From positions 1 through 6,164 of the forward strand of contig JAISJY010000016.1 of assembly GCA_031261365.1 (NCBI GenBank): a DNA stretch of 6,164 nucleotides, read 5' to 3'. Both the position numbers and the translations under genes were made by a program. The notes below the pieces were generated by a model, which saw only the letters and a program-made list of their open reading frames with translations, searched no databases and was not told the origin of the DNA. Positions 1 through 5,323 of this stretch are shown in pieces. The DNA comes from Caryophanales bacterium. GTDB taxonomy: Bacteria; Bacillota_I; Bacilli_A; RFN20; JAISJY01. Positions within the stretch are counted from its first letter, which is position 1. Each line of letters starts with the position of its first letter.

Positions 1-1154
1 GAAAATGTTATATTAAAAGAACTAACTTAAAGTCTTATCAAAATACGGCTTCTCGTTCAGCCGAAGGAGCTTACCCAAAAAGAAAAGATGATGATGTCTA
101 TGTTGGTTATGGTTTAGCAAACACTGATGACCATGCTCTTTTATTCTTTAAATCTGGTTATTTTGCTTATCTTTCTATTAATGATTTTCCTGATTTAAAA
201 TGGGGAGAAGAAGGCTCAATATTAAAGAAAATACTACCTAGTTGTAATGATGGAGAACAAATAGTTAGTATGTTTATTATTAAAAGTATTCCTGCTTTTG
301 CCAATGTTGTTTTATTATCAAACACTAATAAAATTACTAGATTTAAATTAACTTCTTTTATTGAAGGAGGTAATAGTAAGAAAGTCTTAAAAGCTATGAA
401 CTTAGATTCTAAACATGGAGAGTTTTTATTATCAGCTCAATTAACCGATGGGGATTCTCAAGTATTTATTGTTTCAAGTAAAGGAAAAGCAACTAAATAT
501 CATGAAAATGAAATACCTAATACTCAACTTGGTATCAAAGGAGTTAAAGCTTTACAAGATTCAAACTCTTTACCTGGTGGTTTTGTTTCAATTTATAAAG
601 ATAGTCGGGTTTTCTTCGCGGTCTTTGCTCATAAAGGAGGATATAACCTTTACCACACTAATCAAATAGAGAGTAGAAATAGAAATAAAGGTGGCTTAGA
701 AAACTTATTTAAAACTTATCAAAGTAAACCCCAAACAGTTGTTAGAATATTCCCAGCCGATTCCATTATAGATAAAGAGGCTAATGAGTTTAAACCTGAT
801 TTATATATTTCAAACCGAGATGTTAAAGTTACAACTTTTGATTTAAAAAAACCTATTAATGAATCTATTGAAAGAGTATTAATGGACAATATTGGTTTAA
901 AAGGTAATGAAACTGTAGTTGATGCTTCTAATTATGAATTAGTCTATGTTGATAATAAAATGAAAACTTATGAACCTTTGTTTATACCACCTATTATTGG
1001 TTTAGAAGATGCTGACTTATTACCAGAACCCGAAGAAATTAAAGTTATAAAAGAAGTTAAAAAACCTCTTAAAAAGCCTTTAACGATTAAAAAAGAAGAA
1101 AAAAAAGAGGAAGAGAAAGTAAGTCCAGAATTATTCTTATTTGATGATTTTTAA
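1..1154 (+). CDS. parC: DNA topoisomerase IV subunit A, C-terminal part (5' end outside the window)
   Basis: The reading frame is open from the left edge (first full codon at 3) to a TAA at 1152-1154, giving 383 visible codons. This is the DNA-wrapping C-terminal domain of the A subunit of topoisomerase IV, which with ParE decatenates daughter chromosomes. The first residues, CYIKRTNLKSY, match the GYIKRTSLRSY strand typical of ParC/GyrA pinwheel blades. The segment FPDLKWGEEG near residue 63 resembles the LPEIRWKDLG segment of Gram-positive ParC, which favours ParC over GyrA. Further blade-like repeats (for example NTNKITRFKL, SSKGKATKYH, LGIKGVKAL) follow. No canonical GyrA box is seen, as expected for ParC. 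The breakage-reunion domain and active-site tyrosine lie off the window. The last 45 or so residues are a Lys/Glu-rich low-complexity tail ending in ELFLFDDF. The ATG at 270 is an internal methionine, not the start. yqeG follows after 1 nt. Confidence 0.92.
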   Translation, partial: KCYIKRTNLKSYQNTASRSAEGAYPKRKDDDVYVGYGLANTDDHALLFFKSGYFAYLSINDFPDLKWGEEGSILKKILPSCNDGEQIVSMFIIKSIPAFANVVLLSNTNKITRFKLTSFIEGGNSKKVLKAMNLDSKHGEFLLSAQLTDGDSQVFIVSSKGKATKYHENEIPNTQLGIKGVKALQDSNSLPGGFVSIYKDSRVFFAVFAHKGGYNLYHTNQIESRNRNKGGLENLFKTYQSKPQTVVRIFPADSIIDKEANEFKPDLYISNRDVKVTTFDLKKPINESIERVLMDNIGLKGNETVVDASNYELVYVDNKMKTYEPLFIPPIIGLEDADLLPEPEEIKVIKEVKKPLKKPLTIKKEEKKEEEKVSPELFLFDDF

Positions 1155-1155
1155 A

Positions 1156-1677
1156 ATGTTAAAAAAACTTATTCCTTCTTATTATTTAGCAGATATTTAT
1201 GCTCTAACTATCAAAGATTTAAAAGCACTTGAAGTTGATATTTTATTTTTTGATTTAGATAATACTTTAGACCCTTTTTATAATAAAGTTCCTAGTTTAG
1301 AAACAACAACTTTTATTCAAAACTTTTTAGCTAATGATATTAAAGTTTTTGTTTTATCAAATAATCATCAAAAAAGAATCAAAACTTATTGTGAAAGTCT
1401 TCATATTCCTTATTTGTTTCATTGTTATAAGCCTTTTAAACATAAAATAAACAAATTCATTATTCACAATGGGTTTTCTCGTGCTAATATATTATTAGTT
1501 GGTGATCAAATACTAACTGATATTATCTGTGCCAACTCTTTAAAGATTAAATCTTTATTAGTAGAACCTTATGTTAAGACTGATTTAAAGAAAACAATGA
1601 TTAATAGATTTATTGATAAAAAAATAAGGAAAAAAATGAAAGAAAAAGGATTATTAAAAAGTATAAATGAAAACTAG
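1156..1677 (+). CDS. yqeG: YqeG family HAD-IIIA phosphatase
   Basis: A 173-residue protein of the YqeG branch of the haloacid dehalogenase superfamily, cytoplasmic; members are probable phosphatases whose physiological substrate is not settled. HAD motifs are all present: motif I FFDLDNTL with nucleophile Asp33 and Asp35, motif II LSNN (Ser68), motif III lysine in KPF (Lys92), and motif IV GDQILTD (Asp117, Asp122). The length fits the family (about 170 residues). I chose the ATG at 1156 because it gives MLKKLIP, like the MLKKFLLP start of B. subtilis YqeG. An in-frame ATG at 1144 and TTG at 1141 would add 4-5 residues and overlap parC. No convincing Shine-Dalgarno precedes either start, and the stop of parC is only 1 nt away, so coupled translation is likely. 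The 3' end overlaps yqeH by 11 nt. The C-terminus is very lysine-rich. Confidence 0.9.
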   Translation: MLKKLIPSYYLADIYALTIKDLKALEVDILFFDLDNTLDPFYNKVPSLETTTFIQNFLANDIKVFVLSNNHQKRIKTYCESLHIPYLFHCYKPFKHKINKFIIHNGFSRANILLVGDQILTDIICANSLKIKSLLVEPYVKTDLKKTMINRFIDKKIRKKMKEKGLLKSINEN

Positions 1678-2770
1678 ACTCTGTGCTTCCTGCCATCAAG
1701 AATTACAAAATAATAATGAACATGCTATTGGTTATATTCCTTTAGATTTCCTTAAAATTGAAAGACCTTTGTTTTGTAAAAGATGTTATGACATTAAGTT
1801 TCATAATTCCATTAATGATTTTGAAATAGATGTCTCTTATAAGAATATTTTACAAGAAATAAAAGAGACTAATTCTTTAGTTATTTTAATTATTGATATT
1901 TTAAATTATAGAAGCATTTTACCAGAATACTTAAATACTTTTTTAGAAACAAACAATTCCATCTTAGTTATAAACAAAATAGATTTACTACCTAAATCAA
2001 TTAAGAAAGAGAAAATATTAAGTTTTATTACTAATACTTTTTCTAATTTTAAAATCCAAAAGATTATCTTAACTTCCACGATGTCTAAATTAAATATTCC
2101 TGAGTTTATTCAAACTATTGAAACCTTTAGAGAGAATAGAGATGTTTATTTATTAGGAGCTACTAATTCGGGTAAATCTTCTTTAATTAATGAATATATT
2201 AAGAAATACACTAATAAAACAGAAGAATTAATTGCAACTTCCTTTTATAAGAACACCACTATTAGACTTATTTCTGTTCCATTAGGTAACAATAGATATT
2301 TATATGATACTCCTGGCTTTTCTTCTAATCTTTCTTTTTATGATTTTGTAGATTTAAAAGTATTTAGATATATTGTTCCAAGTAAAGAAATTAAACCTAT
2401 TGTTTATCAAATTAATAGAAGTTCATCTTTATTGTTTGGTAATCTTTTAAAATTAGATATTATTACTGAAAAACCTTTATCTATTGTGATTTATATGGCG
2501 AATACTATTAAGATTAAAAGAGCTAAAACAGATTTAAAAAATGAAACTTATACTAATATTACCACTAATCAAAAAGAGATTTTCCCAATTATGAAAAGTG
2601 CTCCTTTATTAAGTAAATATTCAAGTACAAAGTTTAGAATAAACAAAGAGAAAACTGATATTTATTTACATGGTTTAGGCTTTTTAACTTTAAGAAATGG
2701 AGTAGATAGTATTATTATTTTAAATACACCTTATGAAGTTTTAATTGAGGAAGTAGAAACATTTATATGA
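1667..2770 (+). CDS. yqeH: Ribosome biogenesis GTPase YqeH (circularly permuted, zinc finger)
   Basis: A 367-residue GTPase needed in Bacilli for assembly of the 30S subunit. An N-terminal treble-clef zinc site is formed by Cys6, Cys9, Cys37 and Cys40. The G motifs then appear in the permuted order diagnostic for the YlqF/YqeH group: G4 NKID (103-106), a G5-like TSTMSK (136-141), G1/P-loop GATNSGKS (164-171), a G2 threonine in NTT (196-198), and G3 DTPG (214-217). A C-terminal region of about 150 residues is typical of the family; B. subtilis YqeH has a similar length. In switch I the usual PGTT reads KNTT, and G5 lacks the usual SA dipeptide; both are seen variations whose effect is unknown. 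The ATG at 1667 lies inside the 3' end of yqeG. It is the only start that keeps the first zinc cysteine pair. An AAGGA at 1646-1650 is 16 nt away, too far for a normal ribosome binding site. The TGA stop overlaps the next start as ATGA. Confidence 0.94.
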   Translation: MKTRLCASCHQELQNNNEHAIGYIPLDFLKIERPLFCKRCYDIKFHNSINDFEIDVSYKNILQEIKETNSLVILIIDILNYRSILPEYLNTFLETNNSILVINKIDLLPKSIKKEKILSFITNTFSNFKIQKIILTSTMSKLNIPEFIQTIETFRENRDVYLLGATNSGKSSLINEYIKKYTNKTEELIATSFYKNTTIRLISVPLGNNRYLYDTPGFSSNLSFYDFVDLKVFRYIVPSKEIKPIVYQINRSSSLLFGNLLKLDIITEKPLSIVIYMANTIKIKRAKTDLKNETYTNITTNQKEIFPIMKSAPLLSKYSSTKFRINKEKTDIYLHGLGFLTLRNGVDSIIILNTPYEVLIEEVETFI

Positions 2771-3057
2771 TATTAAGTAAAAAACAAATAGCTTTTTTAA
2801 GAGGTAAAGCTAATACTTTAAAACCTATTTTTCAAGTAGGAAAAGATGGGGTAAGCGAGAATTTTATTGAGGGAATTGACTTAGCTTTAACTAGTCATGA
2901 ACTTATTAAAATAGCTGTCTTAAAAACAGCCCCAGAAGAATTAAGAACTTTATCTTTAGACATAATTGCTCCTTTAAAAGCCTACATTGTCCAAATTATT
3001 GGTAGAACTATTGTTTTATATAGACCAAGTAAAAAGAGAATTATTGAGTTGCCATAG
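2767..3057 (+). CDS. yqeI: YhbY/YqeI family RNA-binding protein (CRM domain)
   Basis: A 96-residue protein that is a single CRS1-YhbY (CRM) domain, a fold that binds RNA and is associated with pre-50S ribosomal particles in E. coli YhbY. Visible family hallmarks are the N-terminal helix LSKKQIAFLRGKA, the glycine loop QVGKDGVS (23-30) corresponding to the GxxG RNA-binding loop, the HELIKI strand (44-49; RELIKV in relatives), and the C-terminal GRTIVLYRPSKK (79-90). It aligns over its full length with B. subtilis YqeI. The start ATG shares ATGA with the yqeH stop. A GAGGA stretch at 2747-2751 lies 15 nt before the start, longer than the usual spacing, so reinitiation after yqeH may matter more. 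The stop TAG at 3055-3057 shares its G with the GTG start of the next gene. B. subtilis has aroE between yqeH and yqeI; it is absent here. Confidence 0.93.
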   Translation: MILSKKQIAFLRGKANTLKPIFQVGKDGVSENFIEGIDLALTSHELIKIAVLKTAPEELRTLSLDIIAPLKAYIVQIIGRTIVLYRPSKKRIIELP

Positions 3058-4151
3058 TGGAAAAAATTATTATTCTAGGAGGCAGTTTTGACCCTATTCA
3101 TAATGAACACATTAACATTGCCTTATATTCTAAAGAGTTTTTAAAAGCTGATAAAATCTTATTTATTCCGGCTAGATTAAGCCGTTGGAAAGATGCTCCA
3201 AGTAGTCCAAAGTTCCGTTTGAAGTTATTAAGATATGCTATAAAAGATATTCCTGATATTGAGATTTCAACAGTGGAAATTAATGGTAAGAAAAAAGATG
3301 GTAATTATACTTATAATACTTTAAGATATTTAAAACAAACGAGCAAAGAGAGAGAGTATTATTTTTTAATTGGTAGTGATAAATTAGAAAGATTACCTGA
3401 TTGGTACAAGATAGATGAATTAAATAAAATATGTCAATTTGTTGTCTTTAATAGACCTAATTATCCTTTAATACCTGCTGTTATTGCTAAATATAACTTA
3501 TTAGTTGTTGATTATAAAGCTCAAGATGTTTCTTCTTCTCAAGTTAGAGATAATTTAGATTATAGTAATATTCCTCTCAATGTTAAAAATTACTTACTAA
3601 GAACTAATTATTATTTAAAGAAATTATTAAAACAAAATATCAAAGAAGAAAGATATAAACACTCTATAAGAGTTGCTTTATTAGCTAAAAGAATTGCTAA
3701 ATCTTTACATTATAATCAAGATAAAGCTTATTTAGCTGGGCTTATTCATGACTGTGGGAAAAATCAAATAACAGATAAAATAATGTTAGAACATTACAAA
3801 GAGTTTATGTATTTACCTCATCCTGTTTGGCATCAATTTACAGGAACTTATATTGCAGAAAACATTTATAATGTTAAAGATAAAGAGATTTTAGACTCTA
3901 TCACATATCACACAACAGGTAATAAAGAGATGTCATTATTAGCAAAAATTATCTATTTTGCCGATAAAGCAGAAGAGGGAAGAGGGTATAATTCACAACC
4001 TTTTATTGATTTAGCTTTAAAGAACTTTGATGAAGCTTTTATCTTATTATTAAAAGACAATTATGAATACTTAAAAAGTCATAAAATAAATAATTCAAAT
4101 ATCTTTAGTCAAGCATGTTACACTTATTATTTAAAAGAAAGAGAGAAATAA
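3057..4151 (+). CDS. nadD: Fused nicotinate-nucleotide adenylyltransferase (NadD) and HD-domain hydrolase (YqeK)
   Basis: One uninterrupted 364-residue frame carries two enzymes. Residues 1-185 are NadD, which adenylates nicotinate mononucleotide to deamido-NAD. Motifs are GGSFDPIHNEH (8-18), NYTYNTL (83-89), IGSDKLERLPDWYKIDEL (105-122) and SSSQVR (159-164, the ISSTxIR signature). Residues 190-364 are YqeK, an HD-domain protein whose relatives hydrolyse Ap4A symmetrically. Likely metal ligands are His202, His231-Asp232, His259, His285 and Asp303, with the family segment YHTTG (284-288). In B. subtilis these are adjacent separate genes; fused NadD-HD proteins are known from Mycoplasma, so the fusion supports a Mollicutes-like origin. 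The fourth motif position is HNEH instead of the usual HxGH. An in-frame TGA at 3045 and the lack of other starts force the GTG at 3057, which overlaps the yqeI stop by one base. rsfS begins directly after the TAA. Confidence 0.93.
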   Translation: MEKIIILGGSFDPIHNEHINIALYSKEFLKADKILFIPARLSRWKDAPSSPKFRLKLLRYAIKDIPDIEISTVEINGKKKDGNYTYNTLRYLKQTSKEREYYFLIGSDKLERLPDWYKIDELNKICQFVVFNRPNYPLIPAVIAKYNLLVVDYKAQDVSSSQVRDNLDYSNIPLNVKNYLLRTNYYLKKLLKQNIKEERYKHSIRVALLAKRIAKSLHYNQDKAYLAGLIHDCGKNQITDKIMLEHYKEFMYLPHPVWHQFTGTYIAENIYNVKDKEILDSITYHTTGNKEMSLLAKIIYFADKAEEGRGYNSQPFIDLALKNFDEAFILLLKDNYEYLKSHKINNSNIFSQACYTYYLKEREK

Positions 4152-4499
4152 ATGGAAGAATTAAAAGTTATTGTTAAAGTAATTGATGAGAAAAAAGGAG
4201 AGAATATTAATATTATTGATGTCAGTAGTGTTAATCCTTTAACAGTTTATTATGTTATTGCAACTGTTTTTTCAACAGTTCAAGCCCAAGCAATATCAAA
4301 AGAAATATCTCAAAAATTGATAGAGAATAAATTAGCCTTTAATCATATAGAAGGTAAGGCAGGTATTTCTAGGTGGATTTTAGTAGATGCACAAGATATT
4401 ATTGTTCATTTATTTGTAAACGAAGAAAGAGAAATCTTTAAGTTAGACGAACTTTATCAAAAGTTACCACATATTGCAGTTTCAGATATTTTAAATTAG
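4152..4499 (+). CDS. rsfS: Ribosome silencing factor RsfS (YqeL/YbeB)
   Basis: A 115-residue protein of the RsfS/Iojap family, which binds ribosomal protein uL14 on the 50S subunit and blocks joining with the 30S subunit when nutrients are short. Family features are the KVIDEKKGENINIIDVS segment (9-25), the YYVIAT strand (33-38), QAQAISKEI (44-52), the HIEGKAGISRWILVD core (residues about 65-79), VHLFVNEEREIFKLDELY near the C-terminus, and the typical length. The usually conserved SDYFVIATG patch here reads TVYYVIATV, so the aspartate is Val32 and the glycine is Val39; this may be a lineage variation. The ATG directly abuts the stop of the nadD-yqeK gene (TAAATG). A weak purine-rich GAGAG at 4141-4145 lies 6 nt before the start. 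It is the last gene of the plus-strand run; yqeM, which follows in B. subtilis, is not present. Confidence 0.9.
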   Translation: MEELKVIVKVIDEKKGENINIIDVSSVNPLTVYYVIATVFSTVQAQAISKEISQKLIENKLAFNHIEGKAGISRWILVDAQDIIVHLFVNEEREIFKLDELYQKLPHIAVSDILN

Positions 4500-4510
4500 G
4501 TTGATATTTT

Positions 4511-4537
4511 AAAGAAAAAGAGATTAATTTTCTTTTT
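4511..4537. terminator. A/T-rich hairpin, possible bidirectional terminator between convergent genes
   Basis: The stretch from 4515 to 4537 can fold as AAAAAGAGA pairing with TTTTCTTTTT (nine pairs including one G-U, loop TTAAT). A second register pairs AAAGAAAA (4511-4518) with TTTTCTTT (4528-4535). The 3' arm is itself T-rich on both strands, so it could serve the rsfS end on the plus strand and the permease end on the minus strand. The stem has only one or two G-C pairs, so it is weak by classical standards, as is common in very AT-rich genomes. Its position between two converging operons supports the call; function is inferred. Confidence 0.45.
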
Positions 4538-4550
4538 AGTTATTGGTTCG

Positions 4551-4566
4551 CATAATATATATTATG
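4551..4566. repeat. Perfect 16-bp palindrome in the convergent intergenic region
   Basis: CATAATATATATTATG reads the same on both strands. It lies between the hairpin at 4511-4537 and the permease stop at 4574. On the plus strand it is flanked by GGT (4545-4547) and ACC (4569-4571), which can close a longer interrupted stem followed by TTTT (4572-4575), so it may be a second terminator for the rsfS operon. A protein-binding site is possible but less likely downstream of both operons. The palindrome is seen directly; its role is unknown, and alternating AT runs arise easily in such AT-rich DNA. Confidence 0.5.
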
Positions 4567-4573
4567 TTACCTT

Positions 4574-5323
4574 TTAATATGTTATTTGATATTTTTTATG
4601 TAGAAAACTCATTGTTTGTTCAATAAAAATAGTAATTATAATAAATAATATCGTGATAGCAAAAAGTTTAGCTATCTCTAAATTATCTCGAGCATATTTC
4701 AATAAAAGACCGATACCATTGTTTTTAGTTGAACCTGATAATATTTCTGCCATAACTTCAGCTTTAATACCAACCCCGATGGCAATTATGACACCATTTA
4801 TGATAGAAGGCAAAACTAATGGTAAAATTACTTGAAAGAAGTTCATTAAATTATTAGCATTATCTAATTTATTAATGTCTTTAATATCATTAGAAATAGT
4901 TTGAAATCCATAAATTGTTGACTGATAAATAATCGGTATTGTCACAATTAATAATAAAATTAAAGGTGTTTTGCTAAAACCGACCATAATTAATAAAAGT
5001 AATAAAACAGAAGCAGTAGGAACATTTTTAACTATTAAGTACATTGGTTTGAAAAGTAATTCAAAGAAGCGAAACCTATTAGCTAATACTCCTAAGAATA
5101 TACCAACTATTAAACTAATGGTAAAACCTAATAAAACTCTAATAAATGAACCATAAATAGCTAAATATATGTCTTTTTTTATTAATAATAAACCTAATTC
5201 TTTAAAAACAGAAGATATTTTGGGTAATATTAATTCTTGATTAGTTATTATACTTGAGAAAAACCATATTATAAACAACAACAATATTCCTAAAGTATAA
5301 AATAAATAATCTCTCTTCTTCAT
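4574..5323 (-). CDS. ABC transporter inner-membrane permease, NitT/TauT (SsuC/TauC) type
   Basis: A 249-residue integral membrane permease of the binding-protein-dependent transport family (BPD_transp_1), here the TauC/SsuC type. About six hydrophobic segments are visible, at residues near 8-26, 62-82, 96-114, 119-136, 165-188 and 217-237. The LPKISSVF segment after the first helix (33-40) corresponds to the LPSPxxV motif of this subfamily. The cytoplasmic EAA loop, which contacts the ATPase, spans about 151-178 and keeps FFQVILPLVLPSIING, but its normally invariant glycine aligns with Asn155. GIKAEVMAEILSG followed by GIGLLL (185-208) is also typical. The ATG directly abuts the stop of the upstream solute-binding protein (TAAATG), with no visible Shine-Dalgarno, so coupled translation is likely. 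The substrate is unknown; taurine, sulfonate, nitrate, thiamine-precursor and related importers share this architecture. No ATPase gene follows it. Confidence 0.88.
   Translation of the reverse strand: MKKRDYLFYTLGILLLFIIWFFSSIITNQELILPKISSVFKELGLLLIKKDIYLAIYGSFIRVLLGFTISLIVGIFLGVLANRFRFFELLFKPMYLIVKNVPTASVLLLLLIMVGFSKTPLILLLIVTIPIIYQSTIYGFQTISNDIKDINKLDNANNLMNFFQVILPLVLPSIINGVIIAIGVGIKAEVMAEILSGSTKNNGIGLLLKYARDNLEIAKLFAITILFIIITIFIEQTMSFLHKKYQITY

Noticed and set aside
270..272. ATG at 270 as the start of a separate gene
   Set aside because: The same frame is open back to the left edge and encodes recognisable ParC sequence, so this is an internal methionine.
448..669. 73-residue open frame on the plus strand inside parC
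   Set aside because: It lies wholly within the parC frame, shows no family features, and is a shadow of the real gene.
1141..1155. TTG (1141) or ATG (1144) as the yqeG start
   Set aside because: The ATG at 1156 gives the family-like MLKK start; the upstream codons add residues with no counterpart and have no ribosome binding site. ATG 1144 cannot be fully excluded.
2765..2776. Possible use of TGA as tryptophan (Mycoplasma code), extending yqeH past 2770
   Set aside because: Checked tryptophans are all TGG, including the conserved ones in NadD, YqeK and RsfS. The TGA ends YqeH at the expected length and forms an ATGA junction with yqeI.
4653..4835. 60-residue open frame antisense to the permease
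   Set aside because: It is opposite a well-supported membrane protein gene, and its composition is what reverse-complemented hydrophobic codons give.
4971..5156. 61-residue open frame antisense to the permease
   Set aside because: Same reason: an antisense shadow with no motif.
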